Positions 48,065 to 58,865 are shown, numbered from the stretch's first letter. The stretch: 64,000 bases of DNA from Prorocentrum cordatum (GCA_963575745.1 CAUYUJ010004335.1:793356-857355); one strand, 5' to 3'. The notes: generated by a model not told the origin, from the sequence alone. A program made the numbers and translations.

Positions 48065-49381
48065 ATGCTGGTGCGCCTTTGGGGAGCCGTCCGGTTTCCG
48101 CTCGTGCAGACGTGGCTGCGCACGGTGGAGCGCGACTACGATTGGGCTCGCCGGGGCGGCTCCTCCGAGAAGGCGGTGTGGCGGCACCTAGTGGAAGAGG
48201 AGGGCATGGCGTTGGGGGAGGGCCCCGACGGCCAGGCAGTGGCCGCGGTCTTGCTTGACCTGGTGAAGTGCTTCGAGAAGGTCCAGCTCCGGCACGTGTG
48301 GCGGTGGGGTCAACGCTGGGGCTTCCCCCCGCGCGTGGTCCGCCTGATTCTCGCCAGTTACTCCCTCGCCAGGGCGCTCCTGGTGGACGGCTGTCATAGC
48401 GAGTGCGTCGCCGTGGTGTCCGCCATCGTGCCCGGCAGCCGTTTCGCGCTGGCCGTCCTGCACCTGGTCCTGCTGGAGCCCTGCGACTTGCTGCGGGAGC
48501 GGTGGCACGAGGTGAGCTTAGCCAAGTATGTCGACGACATGGGGCTGGCTTGCTATGGCGTGACGCGCGAGGTGGAGACGGCCACGCGCGAGTCGGCGAG
48601 CTGGCTGATCGCGTACCTCTGGGATGAGCTCCAGATTGAAGTCAGCCTCACTTTGCCAGGAGTCAAAGGGAAGAGCAAGTGTCTTGCCACGTCCCAGTGG
48701 CTGTCCAAGAAGCTCGGGCGCAGCATGGCCCGGCTCGGCGTGCGCCTGCAGCAGACGGCGAATCAGCTGGGCATCGACAGGCGCGGCTGGACGTCTGGCC
48801 GGCGGCCCCCGCCTACGGCAGTGCGCAAGGAGCGTTTTGCGCGCATGGCCAAGCGCCGGGCGCTCGTGGCAGGAGCGAAACGGTGGGGCGGGAAGGTGTA
48901 CAAGGTGACCAATGCGGGCCTTAAGCCTTCCGTGACGTTTGGCTACCGCGCCTTGGGCCTGAAGCCTGTGGAAGTGCACGCGCTGCGGGCCGCCGTCAAT
49001 GCCGGCCTCCCCGGCCGCCATCGGCACCGGTCCACTACGCTGCGGTTGGCGATCTTCGGCCAGGAGCCGTGGCCAGAGTGCGATGCTGCCCCGCTAGCAG
49101 CCTGGGCCGAGCAGGTTTGGGATGGCACCACGCCGGAGAGCACCCTGGCGGCGGCTTGGCGCCGTCAACAGGTACGGCTCATGGGCGCGGATTCTTGGAG
49201 CAGACTCGCAGGGCCAGCGTCAACGTGTATATCAGTCTTGCGACGGCTTGGGTGGTCTTGGCCAGCGTGGCACGTCTTCGTGACGCGGGACGGGCACGAG
49301 CTGGACCTTCGGCATTGTTGCCCCGTTGACGTCAAGGCCATGGCGTTGAAGGATAGCGAGGCCGTCCTGTGGTCGGAATGA
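48065..49381 (+). CDS. LINE reverse transcriptase, 5'-truncated
   Basis: The ATG at 48065 is incidental; the family would have an endonuclease and more RT upstream, and an in-frame TAG precedes it. Residues 58-73 hold motif A (VAAVLLDLVKCFEKV, D65). Residues 119-132 stand where motif B is expected (SAIVPGSRFALAVL), and residues 154-160 are the catalytic KYVDDMG. The thumb and a basic stretch follow (KRRALVAGAKRWGG). A single TGA at 49379-49381 interrupts the frame, which is then open for another 1.1 kb into RNase H. RT copies its own RNA at a nicked target site. Confidence 0.85.
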   Translation: MLVRLWGAVRFPLVQTWLRTVERDYDWARRGGSSEKAVWRHLVEEEGMALGEGPDGQAVAAVLLDLVKCFEKVQLRHVWRWGQRWGFPPRVVRLILASYSLARALLVDGCHSECVAVVSAIVPGSRFALAVLHLVLLEPCDLLRERWHEVSLAKYVDDMGLACYGVTREVETATRESASWLIAYLWDELQIEVSLTLPGVKGKSKCLATSQWLSKKLGRSMARLGVRLQQTANQLGIDRRGWTSGRRPPPTAVRKERFARMAKRRALVAGAKRWGGKVYKVTNAGLKPSVTFGYRALGLKPVEVHALRAAVNAGLPGRHRHRSTTLRLAIFGQEPWPECDAAPLAAWAEQVWDGTTPESTLAAAWRRQQVRLMGADSWSRLAGPASTCISVLRRLGWSWPAWHVFVTRDGHELDLRHCCPVDVKAMALKDSEAVLWSE

Positions 49382-50485
49382 ATCGCCGCCGATCCGGCCC
49401 GAGCATCGCTCCAGCCGGCCCCCTTCATCGACCCGCTGCGCACCTGGTTCACGCGGCACCTGCGTCGGTGGAGCGGCGGCGCCTCCGCTGCGGCGCAGGC
49501 GGTGGCAGCGGGGGCTTGGACGCAGCACCGGGCGTACGAGGCAGGGGCCGCGGCGACGCCATGGTGCCGCGCCTGTGCGGCTCGCGGCATCCAAGTGCGC
49601 GGCACGGCGCAGCACCGTCTCGGCAGCTGTCTGGCCTTCCGTGAGCATCGCCTTCAACTCCCTCCGCGCTGGCAGCATGCCCTCGCGACGAGCTCGGATC
49701 GTTGGCTCTGGGAGCGCGGGCTCATTGCGCAGCCTGGGCTGCGGTACCGCTTCGAGCCGCAGGACTTGCTCGAGAGCTGGGAGTGCCCCAGTGGTGACGC
49801 GTTGGTGACTGGGGACGTGGGCACGGACGGCAGCCTCAAGGGCGGGCAGTGGCGCTGGCTCGGGCGAGCCGGGTGGGCCGTGGCGGCGCTGGACCCCGTC
49901 TCCATGGAGGTTGCAGCAGCAGTGTGGGGCCCCCTGCCCGTCTCCCTCCCCGTCCAGCGCACAATTGCGAGGGCGGAGTTGCAGGCGGTTGAGCGCGCCC
50001 TGGCGCACGCGCTGCCGCCGCTCACGCTCCACATAGACCGACAGAGCATCCTTGACGGGATCGCTGCGGGCCCTGCTTGGTGTTCGTGCGCGGCCAGGCC
50101 AGACGCGGATCTCTGGCGGGCCAGCTGGCGGAAAATCGACGACCTCGGCATGGGGCAACACGGTGTCCAGTTCCGCAAGACAAAGGCCCACAGGTCTGCA
50201 GCGGCCTTAGCCACGCTGGAAGGCAAGGAGCTGCTGATCGCTCGTGCCAATGCTGTGGCCGACGAGCGGGCCGGGCAGGGCGCCGGGGAGGGCGCCAACG
50301 TCTTCCTCGAGTTCGTCCAGGGCGCATGCCGGGAGGAAGCCGAGAAGGTGAACTTCTTCTTGAACTTCGTTGCCGAGCTCATCGAGAGGGTCTACGAGTC
50401 GGACGGGGATTGGCCAGACGTCGGGAAGGTGGCCGGTGGCCGGGCCCGCCCTACCTCGACCTCCGCGGCTGCAGCTGGTTCCTGA
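49382..50485 (+). CDS. LINE RNase H domain
   Basis: In frame with the RT after the TGA (IAADPARASLQ...). Type I RNase H residues are all present, counting from Met at 49502: VGTDGSLKGG (D109), ARAELQAVERAL (E159), LTLHIDRQSILDGI (D179), RKTKAHRS (H230) and ANAVADERAGQGA (D254). The domain removes template RNA after first-strand synthesis. The frame ends at 50485, but a frameshift between about 50440 and 50490 leads to the last part of the protein. Confidence 0.85.
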   Translation: MAADPARASLQPAPFIDPLRTWFTRHLRRWSGGASAAAQAVAAGAWTQHRAYEAGAAATPWCRACAARGIQVRGTAQHRLGSCLAFREHRLQLPPRWQHALATSSDRWLWERGLIAQPGLRYRFEPQDLLESWECPSGDALVTGDVGTDGSLKGGQWRWLGRAGWAVAALDPVSMEVAAAVWGPLPVSLPVQRTIARAELQAVERALAHALPPLTLHIDRQSILDGIAAGPAWCSCAARPDADLWRASWRKIDDLGMGQHGVQFRKTKAHRSAAALATLEGKELLIARANAVADERAGQGAGEGANVFLEFVQGACREEAEKVNFFLNFVAELIERVYESDGDWPDVGKVAGGRARPTSTSAAAAGS

Positions 50486-50939
50486 GGCATCCGAGGCGCA
50501 CGTCCCAGCTCGCCGACGCGGCGGAGGTTGGGAGTGCCAGAGGTGCGGCAAGAGATCCACGACAGCGCAGGCGCTGCGGGACGAGCGATGCGTAGGTCAC
50601 GCGGCGGCGCGGCTCCATGTGCAGCTGGCCGGCGCGCGGGTCACCAGCCATGGCCACCACCTGTGGCGGACGGCGGGGGTGGTCTGGTGCTGCAGGTGTG
50701 GGCGTAACGTCGAGCGCCGCCTGGTGAAGCTGCGGGATCAGTGCCCTGGCCGCCCGACGCAGCCATGGAAGCTCGCCAACCTGAAGGCAGGGCGCGCCCC
50801 CAAGGCCCGCGCGACCGACCCGCCCCTTGGCCGGCCCGTCCCCTTGACGGAGGCCGAGTGGGTCGCGTGGTGCTCGCGGGACGTCTGCGCCGGCCGCGGC
50901 GGCAGGACGCAGCAGCTGAGTGAGGGCCCTCGCGCGTGA
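50440..50939 (+). pseudogene. LINE C-terminal zinc-finger region, out of frame
   Basis: In a different frame from the RNase H: WECQRCGKRSTTAQALRDERC, then H-rich LTSHGHHLW-like sequence (VTSHGHHLWRTAGVVWCCRC), GRNVERRLVKLRDQCPG and LANLKAGRAP. The Cys-x2-Cys and His/Trp spacing is characteristic for the end of dinoflagellate-type LINE ORF2. Ends with TGA at 50937-50939. Confidence 0.7.
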
Positions 50940-51041
50940 GGCGCGTGACATGCTTGTGCGCGACGGCCGAAGGGCGGCCAGCGGCACCCTGTTTTAGAGT
51001 CTAGCGCTGTCGCACGGCGACGGCTAGGCGTTAAGCTTTGT
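50940..51041 (+). other. LINE 3' UTR
   Basis: About 100 bases with short inverted repeats (GTCGCACGGCGACGGC) between the stop codon and the CTC tract. No poly(A) tail; the CTC tract may be the original target or the element's repeat tail. Confidence 0.5.
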
Positions 51042-51090
51042 TCCTCCTCCTCCTCCTCCTCCTCCTCCTCCTCCTCCTCCTCCTCCTCTC
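51042..51090. repeat. CTC trinucleotide microsatellite
   Basis: A run of CTC at the 3' end of the LINE; gives a false poly-Leu frame. Confidence 0.95.
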
Positions 51091-51169
51091 CCTTCTTCCC
51101 TGGTCGTCGTCTTCGCCGTCGTCTTCCTCATGCGGAGGAGTGGTGAGGATACTCAGGAAAATGCTTGTG

Positions 51170-51910
51170 AAAATTCGGGGGGCGCGTGCGTCTGCGTCGG
51201 TGCCGGCCTGGTGTCAGCGTAAGCTGTTGAGAAAAGTTTCATGCATGAAACTTCTGTGTACGAATGCGTTGGCGTCGGCGCTGGCCTTGGTGTCAGCTTA
51301 AGCCGTTCAGAAAAGTTTCATGCATGAAACCTTTCGCGTGCGCTTGCGTTGGGGTCGGAGCTGGCCTTGGTGTCAGCGTAGTGCGGCCAAAAAAGTGTCA
51401 CGCATGACACTTTCGTGGGCGCTTGCGTTGGTGTCGGAGCTGGGCTTGGTGTCAGCGTCAGCCGTTCAGAAAAGTTTCATGCATGATACTTTCGTGTGCG
51501 CTTGCGTTGGCTTCGGAGCTGGCCTTGGTGTCAGCTTCAGCCGTTCAGAAAAATTTCATGCATGAAACTGTCGTGTGCTCTTGCGTTCGGCGTCCGAGCT
51601 GGCCTTGGGGTCAGATACAACCGTTCTGACCAGCTTCATGCGTGAAACTTTCGTGTGTGCTTGCGTTTGGCGTCGAAGCTGGCCTTGGTGTCAGCGTAAG
51701 CCGTTCAGAAAAGTTTCATACATGAAACTTTCGTGTGAGCTTGCGTTGGCGCGGAGCTGGCCTTGGTGTCAGCGTAAGCCGTTCAGAAAAGTTTCATGCA
51801 TGAAACTTTCGTGTGTGCTTGCGTTTAGCCGTTCAGAACAATGTTATGCATGAAACTTTCGTGTGCGCTTGCGTTGGCGTCGGAACTGGCCTTGGTATCA
51901 GCGTGAGCCG
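51170..51910. repeat. 79-bp tandem repeat with a perfect palindrome
   Basis: About nine units with GCTTGCGTTGGCGTCGGAGC, TGGCCTTGGTGTCAGCGTAA, GCCGTTCAGAA and the palindrome AAGTTTCATGCATGAAACTT. Palindrome centres are about 78-80 bases apart (51243, 51322, 51402, 51481, 51560 and so on). One unit (51392-51413) has changed both arms together and still pairs. Confidence 0.92.
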
Positions 51911-52699
51911 TTCCGAACAGTTGACATTTGATCACGATGATGCTGCAAGTTCTTGCGCAACTCTTCCCTTTCACGCGCTTCCCGTTCATGTCAGGAAAGG
52001 TTCCGAATGGGATCAAACAGGAATCATATCGGCACCTCTCCCACTGGGATTCTGTTGGCACCAGATGAATCCCATTGGTATCCAACAAGGTTCCTCGATA
52101 TGGGGCCTACGAGCGTCCTATTGGAATCCGATAGGGACGTTTCCTATTGAAACACGTTGGGGCCATTCCTAATGAAAACCGGTTGGAAACCCAATTGAAT
52201 TACAATCGAGACGCCTTCTGATTGGAATGCTGCGGGAAAAGCACTGGGGGCAGTATATGGAAACGCGGTAAGTATTCTTGTGGGTTCTCATCCGAAAACA
52301 TGGGGACCGTGTTTCTTGGAATCCCATCAGAGCCATATTGGCGAATACGAAGGATATCGCATTGGAATCCAATCGGAATCCTTCCTTTCGAATCCATACA
52401 GGAATACGGCTGGGATCTTTCCATGACCCAACTGTAACTCAACAGAAACCTGTCCTCTTTGACCCATTTTGTGCCCCGCGTGGCGTCCTATTGTTATCCT
52501 TGTGGTACCCAAAGGCAAACTCTTGGAACCACATTGAAATCCAATAGAGATCCTCCCGCTACAGGCTGATGACAGGCCTGGGCAGTTTAAGTTGTCACAC
52601 CCACGCCATAAATCTATGTCGTTTTTTGGGGGCCTCATAACCTCAGCCCGCAAATCATGCTTCTTCTGGATATAGAGAAAAATACGCGTTCGCAGCAAC
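51911..52699. other. Spacer with degenerate GGAATCC-type repeats
   Basis: A copy of the closing segment of the satellite blocks (TTCACGCGCTTCCCGTTCAT, 51970-51990) is followed by roughly 20 degenerate units around ATTGGAATCC/CCTATTG at 25-30 base spacing up to about 52560. No gene. Confidence 0.55.
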
Positions 52700-53790
52700 A
52701 GACGCAGCGGAACACGCGCGCCCCCAGGAGAGCGGAAATGTGGCCAACGTCGTTGGTCACAGTGTATCCGGTTCATTCGGAATTCCAGCGTTTTGGCATC
52801 GTAAACAGAATTGTTGTATCCTCGCGCCTCATCGTCTGGCAACGACGCAACCGTATGTTTTCGCATGTGCGGAAGCATGTGCACCCAGGACAGCGAAATA
52901 TAGCAAAGAAAACATTTATACATGTCTAGCCACTACATGTGGATTTCCAATGGTTGTACTTTTGCATCCAAAACCACGTCTGTCATAGCGCCTCACCCTC
53001 TGGAAATAGCACGCAACATTATGTGTTCATAAGTGCGGAAGCATGCGTACCCAGGAGGGCCGACATGTTGCCAAGAAATCGATGGTAAAGTTCCAGCCGA
53101 TACGTGTGGATTTCAATATGAGTGTGTGTTTGGCCCCACAGACAACTTTAGTCCTCGCGCCTCATCGCTTGGCAATACCAAAACCGCATGGGTTCGCAAT
53201 CGCGGTCGCATGCGTGCCCAGGAGGGCGGAAATTTGGAAACGAAATCGATGTCAACATCCTAGCCAATGTGGATGTCAAGCTGCTGTTTTCATCATTGAC
53301 CATGTTTGTCCTCGCGCCTCATCGTCCGACAAACACGACAAACGCATGTTCTCGCAATTGCGAGCATGCGTGCCCAGGACTGCGGAAGTGTGGCCAAAAA
53401 ACCGATGGTAACATTCGAACCACTACGTGAGGATGCCAATTTGTTGTTTTCGGCCTCACACATAACTTTCGTCCTCGCGCTTCGTCGTCTGGCAATAGCA
53501 CAACCGCATATCTCGCATTCGCGAAAGCATGCGTGCCCAGGAGGGCAGACATGTGGCCAAGAAATCGCTTGTACAACTCTCGCCAAGGCGTGTGTGAATT
53601 TCAAAGAATGGTTTTGTTGTTGATCGTGTCTGTTTGCATCATAAGCCATGTTTGTCCTCGCGCCCCATCGCCTGGCAATCGCAAAACCACATGTTTGCGC
53701 AACTGCGGAAGCATGCGTGCCCAGGAGGAAGGAAAGTGCCCAAGAAATCGTTGGTTTAATTCTAGCCAATGCATGCGGATTTCAAGTTGA
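52700..53790. repeat. Degenerate ~163-bp tandem repeat, seven copies
   Basis: Each unit contains AAGCATGCGTGCCCAGGAGG, a GTGGCCAAGAAATCG part, TTGTCCTCGCGCCTCATCG and TGGCAATAGCAAAACC. The CCCAGGA landmark occurs at about 52714, 52875, 53039, 53208, 53363, 53525 and 53711. Divergence between units is higher than in the other arrays. Confidence 0.85.
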
Positions 53791-53835
53791 ATTGCTTGGG
53801 CATCGCAAGCAATTGTTGTTCTCGATTTACCAAGA

Positions 53836-54205
53836 CTTCAGCGCGCTCAGGCGCTCGGAAGCCTCTGCAAAGCGCCCAGGCGCGCAGAGGCCTCTGCAAA
53901 GCGCCCAGGCGATCATAAGCCTCTGCACAGCGCCCAGGCGCCCAGGCGCTTCTGCATAGCGCCCAGGCCCTCAGATGCCTGTGCAAAGCGCTCAGACGCT
54001 CAGAAGCCTTTGCAGAGCGCTCAGGCGCTCAGCTCGCAGAACGTTCAGGCTTTCATAAGCCCTTCCAGAACGCTCAGGAGACTTTGCAGAGCGCCCAGGC
54101 AAAGCGGTCAGGCGCTCAGAAGCCTCTGCAAAGCGCTCAGGCACTCAGATACCTCTGCAGAGCGTCCAGACGCTCAGAAGCTTCAGCAGCCCCTGCATAG
54201 CGCGC
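53836..54205. repeat. ~30-bp tandem repeat (GCGCTCAGGCGCTCAGAAGC)
   Basis: About twelve units with CTCTGCAAAGCGC and CAGGCGCTCAGAAGC. AGCGCT and GGCGCT elements give many short inverted repeats. Confidence 0.85.
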
Positions 54206-54214
54206 GCGTTTCTG

Positions 54215-54490
54215 GTTGGTTGTAAAGTGGCCGCTCTGGTTGCAAAGAGCCCCGTCTGGGTTGTAAAGTGGTCGTTCTGGTTGTAAAATTGGCTTCTCTG
54301 GTTGTGAAGTGGTCGCTATCATCGGAAAACCAAGGAATTCGATCCTGTGTTGGTTGTAAGGTGACCTATCGCGGTTGTAAAATGTCGTTCGGCTGTAAAG
54401 AAGCCAGATGTCACCCGGAGAAGCCAGGGCAAGGGAGGTGGCTGATGCCAGGGAGGGGCCAGGGCAAGGGAGGCGGTTCCTCCCCTGCTT
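54215..54490. repeat. CTGGTTGTAAAGTGG short repeats
   Basis: Five to seven copies of TCTGGTTGTAAAGTGGTCG at about 28-base spacing (54220-54320), then single copies near 54345 and 54365 and two GGCCAGGGCAAGGGAGG blocks (54425, 54460). The first motif is the reverse complement of the small array at 38165-38280. Confidence 0.7.
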
Positions 54491-54774
54491 CCACCCAACC
54501 ACCTAGGGGGAGGGGCCATCTCCGGCTTCCTCCGAAGATGACGTAGCAAAGCCGCAAGCAGTCATACACTGACTAGAGCTCGCTCGTTTCCCTCCTGGGT
54601 TGAACTGCTCGCCCGCTGAAGACTCAGTGATTGCTCTTGTTCCGAAAGCCCCATCTCCAGCGGACGGGGGAAGGGAAAGGTGGAGGGCCAAGTGCCCACA
54701 CGCAGCGAAACGGCGGGGTCAGGGCGTGCCCGGGAGGGCGGTGGGGGAGCGATAGCGTCAAGGAGTCTCAACCT

Positions 54775-54889
54775 TCTCCTCCTCCTCCTCCTCCTCCTCC
54801 CCCTCCCCCTCCTGCTCCTCCTCCTCCTCCTCCTCCTCCTCCTCCTCCTCCTCCTCCTCCTCCTCCTCCTCCTCCTCCTCCTCCTCCTA
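54775..54889. repeat. CTC trinucleotide microsatellite
   Basis: A CTC run with a few CCC interruptions; false Pro/Leu frames on plus and Arg/Gly on minus. Confidence 0.95.
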
Positions 54890-55435
54890 TACCTGGCCGC
54901 AGGACCACGTGCACTGGGAGCGCTAATTGCTGAAAAGAAAAACCTGGGGCCGCATGAGAGCAGCGAGCGAACCAAGGGGGAGATCCAGGCATGAATCGAT
55001 GGATCCGTCTGCAATGAGAAAGGCAGTGCGGCCAGCGCCGTCTCCCACCAGCCTGCAATGGCAATGCAAGTTGTCGCCTCCACCATTGAGCATACTGATT
55101 ACATACCGCTCTTCACGGATGAAGACCTGAATGTTCCTGGTGGCGTTCCGAGCAAGCAGATGGCATTGTTACGCAGGCGAGCTGGCAACATCACCCCGAC
55201 TGAGCCAATGTCTGCTAGGACCGCCGCTGCCCCCAGGGCCGATGTCTCGGACCGAGTCCAACACTCGGTAACATGCAGGCCGACCGAAGGCTCGGGGCGT
55301 CCCCCAACAAAAATTACCCTGTGACGTACCCAACCCTTTCTATACATGTGGCGATTATACTCAGGACCACTCAATGCTGACTGGCATCTTGAAGGACCCG
55401 CAGTGCGCAAGAAGAGTACCTGCAGTAGGCGGTCC
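54890..55435. other. Spacer, possible small ORF not supported
   Basis: A plus frame at 55058-55324 (MAMQVVASTIEHTDYIPL, 88 residues) has fairly even composition but no recognisable domain and no conservation evidence. Nothing else seen. Confidence 0.35.
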
Positions 55436-57030
55436 GCGTATGACGTACCTCCGCTGGGCCTCCCAGGAGCCCAAGAAAGTGGCGACAATTGCGCAGATCA
55501 TAAGCCCCCCAGGGGGCGGCGAGGTCCCGAGGTGGTCCGCGTATGACGTACCTCCGCTGGGCCTCCCAGGCGCCCACGAAAGTGGCGACAATTGTGCAGA
55601 TCGCAAGCCCCCCAGGGGGCGGCGAGGTCCCGAGGTGGTCCGCGTATGACGTACCTCCGCTGGGCCTCCCAGGAGCCCACGAAAGTGGCGACAATTGCGC
55701 AGATCGCAAGCGCCCCAGGGGCCGGCGAGGTCCCGAGGTGGCCCGCGTATGACGTACCTCCGCTGGGCCTCCCAGGCGCCCACGAAAGTGGCGACAATTG
55801 CGCAGATCGCAAGCCCCCCAGGGGGCGGCGAGGTCCCGAGGTGGTCCGCGTATGACGTACCTCCGCTGGGCCTCCCAGGAGCCCACGAAAGTGGCGACAA
55901 TTGCGCAGATCGCAAGCCCCCCAGGGGGCGGCGAGGTCCCGAGGTGGTCCGCGTATGACGTACCTCCGCTGGGCCTCCCAGGAGCCCACGAAAGTGGCGA
56001 CAATTGCGCAGATCGCAAGCCCCCCAGGGGGCGGCGAGGTCCCGAGGTGGTCCGCGTATGACGTACCTCCGCTGGGCCTCCCAGGAGCCCACGAAAGTGG
56101 CGACAATTGCGCAGATCGCAAGCCCCCCAGGGGGCGGCGAGGTCCCGAGGTGGTCCGCGTACCTCCGCTGGGCCTCCCAGGAGCCCACGAAAGTGGCGAC
56201 AATTGCGCAGATCGAGGTCCCGAGGTGTCCGCGTGACGTACCTCCGCTGGGCCTCCCAGGAGCCCACGAAAGTGGCGACATTGCGCAGATCGCAAGCCCC
56301 CCAGGGGGCGGCGAGGTCCCGAGGTGGTCCGCGTATGACGTACCTCCGCTGGGCCTCCCAGGAGCCCACGAAAGTGGCGACCGCAGTAGCCCCCCAGGGG
56401 CGGCGAAAGCTGAGCCCACGAAAGTGGCGACATTGCGCAGATCGCAAGCCCCCCAGGGGGCGGCGAGGTCCCGAGGTGGTCCGCGGATGACGTACCTCCG
56501 CTGGGCCTCCCAGGAGCCCAAGAAAGTGGCGACATTGCGCAGATCGCAAGCCCCCCAGGGGGCGGCGAGGTCCCGAGGTGGTCCGCGTATGACGTACCTC
56601 CGCTGGGCCTCCCAGGAGCCCAAGAAAGTGGCGACAATTGCGCAGATCGCAAGCCCCCCAGGGGGCGACGAGGTCCCGAGGTGGTCCGCGGATGACGTAC
56701 CTCCGCTGGGCCTCCCAGGAGCCCAAGAAAGTGGCGACAATTGCGCAGATCGCAAGCCCCCCAGGGGGCGGCGAGGTCCCGAGGTGGTCCGCGTATGACG
56801 TACCTCCGCTGGGCCTCCCAGGAGCCCAAGAAAGTGGCGACCATTGCGCAGGGGGCGGCGAGGTCCCGAGGTGGCCCGCGTATGACGTACCTCCGCTGGG
56901 CCTCCCAGGAGCCGACGAAAGTGGCGACAGCTGCCCCCAGGGGCCGGCGAGGTCCCGTGGTGATCTGCGTATGACGTGGCTGCGCTGGGCTTCCCAGGGG
57001 CCCACGAAAGTGGCGACAGTTGCGCAGATC
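55436..57030. repeat. 103-bp tandem repeat, about fifteen copies
   Basis: The unit reads TATGACGTACCTCCGCTGGG, CCTCCCAGGAGCCCACGAAA, GTGGCGACAATTGCGCAGAT, CGCAAGCCCCCCAGGGGGCG, GCGAGGTCCCGAGGTGGTCC. Most central copies are identical or nearly so; edge copies diverge or are shortened (56160-56240, 56390-56420, 56850). 103 is not a multiple of three, so the open frame rotates through three peptides; the frames of 500-760 residues on the minus strand are repeat products. Confidence 0.96.
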
Positions 57031-58865
57031 GCAGCCCGACGGCACGAGAGAAGAGGAGAGGGGAACACAGGAAACAGGAGAGGAGGAGGAGGGGAGGAGA
57101 GGGGAGAAGGAGGAAGGACGGGGCGACCACACTGCTCTATTCAAAACGAGAACCGAACACAGGAGGGTTGGGAAAAAACATATCCACGCCTCATCGTCCG
57201 CATCATCTTCCGTTTCGTGCTGCTCATCTCTTGACGCATCCGCCTCAACACATGTGTCGTTGTCCTGTGGGGCACGGGCAGTCGTCGCAGGTCGAGGAGC
57301 GCCGGAGCAGCATCGGACAAGAATGGCGCAGTGGGCGGTGACAAAGCCCAGAAGGAAACTTGCGCACACTTGGGGCCCGTGGCCTAGACGCCATACTGCG
57401 ACACGAGCGAGTTCTTGAAGGTGCGAAGCGCGATGTGAGCCCAACCGATGATGAATTACGGCGGCGTGACTACTGCACTTGGCGGTGTCGGGGCCCACCT
57501 CGGCTGGGAAGGCATGGGGGTCAGAGGTAAGGCGCCAAGCAGGATCGCGGGTACAGCCCAAACGGCCGTGCATAGGTCTGCCCGTCGTCGAGGCAATGCG
57601 CGCTCTTGACGCCATCGACCAGCGCTGGGTCTGGCCAAGGATCGGTTCCCACATCGGGCGCAGAGGGGCGAGAAAAAGGAGCGCGGCGAGAGACGCCACT
57701 TTCGTGTGCCTCGCAGCCACGGGCGGCGGAGCACAAGTCTTGCGTGGCGTCATGGCAGCGATGGCTCCAGCAGCAGCTATCACGTCGGCTATGCCAGCCT
57801 GTGTGTGAATTGTTGGGGGGTGCTGCGATCACCGGCATACAGGAGGCGTAGCTTAGCGGGATACTGTATCTACCCTGGTCCTGGTGGGGCGTATGGCCCT
57901 CATCATGAGCATCTGCCTTCTGCATGATCAGGCGCGCTCGAGGAGGCGAGGACCCTCTCCCAACCGTCGGGGAGGTCTGGTGTTCTTCTCTGCTTGCGGA
58001 CATATGTAGATCAGACGAACAGCCGCCGACGCATGCCGATTCCGCGCTCCAGCACCACACCACTGTACCACTTTCGACACACCATGCCGCTTTGCATCTG
58101 CTCACACATCGCGCATCTTCGCGCGTCTTCTCTCACAGTCCACGCCATGTACCAGAGCAGGATGTAACAAGAGCAACATGCGGGACGACGAAGAAACTGG
58201 GGGGGGCGGGGCTCGAAGGTGTGAAAGAGGTCCACGCACCCCGCCCCCTCCCCCTGGGGGGCGGGTGCCCGAAAAGGCCGAGAGGGTCTGCCCCACGACC
58301 CCTCCGAAGGCCTTCTGGAGGCCCCCAAGAAGGCTCCCCACGGGCCACCCCGGGGCGGCCCCGAAGGGCCGATGGAAACTCTCGACGGGGCCACTGCCTG
58401 TAGCCACGCTCGGGGATCTCGGAGAAATCGAACAGGGCCCCGCGGCGCCCCACGAGCGCAAGGAACGCTGACCGAGGAACAATCAATTTTACCCTGAGCT
58501 AAGTGTGCGCCCGAGAGGAAGAAGAGGGGCTTCCCTGGCTTCGGCGAGCCTCGGCCGCCACGAACAGGCTCCCCGACTTCCATCTGAGCACAGCTGCTCG
58601 AACACCAGGGCCCCTCCTGAGCGCAGGGCGGTCCTGACTTCGGCGTCTTGACTCCACCTTGGGCGCTCCTCCGATTTCGGCCGGCCCGCTGCCTCAGCAG
58701 CCACAGGGCGCACACTGCGCCGGCGGCCCCCGCGGTGACCTGGGCGGCGTCCGGGACTGGGACAGACAGAGCCGCCGGGGCCCACGGCGGAGCCTCTGGG
58801 TCTTCCTGCACCCCTCCTCCTCCCAAGCAGCTCCTCCCTGTCGCACCCCGAGGCCAGTCGAACGG
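57031..58865. other. Long spacer, no gene recognised
   Basis: Includes a purine-rich patch (57045-57125), and around 58200-58400 G/C-rich sequence with a few units of the degenerate CCAAGAAGGCTCCCC-type motif. A minus frame around 57140-57780 has fairly even composition (VASLAALLFLAPLRPMW) but no domain; an exon cannot be excluded. Confidence 0.45.

Larger units (their letters stand above)
48061..51041 (+). mobile_element. 5'-truncated LINE (non-LTR retrotransposon) with RNase H
   Basis: The sequence starts abruptly inside the RT fingers, within the satellite array, and contains RT, RNase H and a C-terminal zinc-finger region followed by about 100 bases of 3' UTR ending at a CTC tract. No endonuclease is present. 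5' truncation is the normal result of incomplete target-primed reverse transcription. No target-site duplication could be recognised because both flanks are repetitive. Confidence 0.85.

Noticed and set aside
55361-57783. Minus-strand frames of 565-761 residues with regular peptide repeats
   Set aside because: Produced by a 103-bp repeat without stops; the period is not a multiple of three and all three frames are open.
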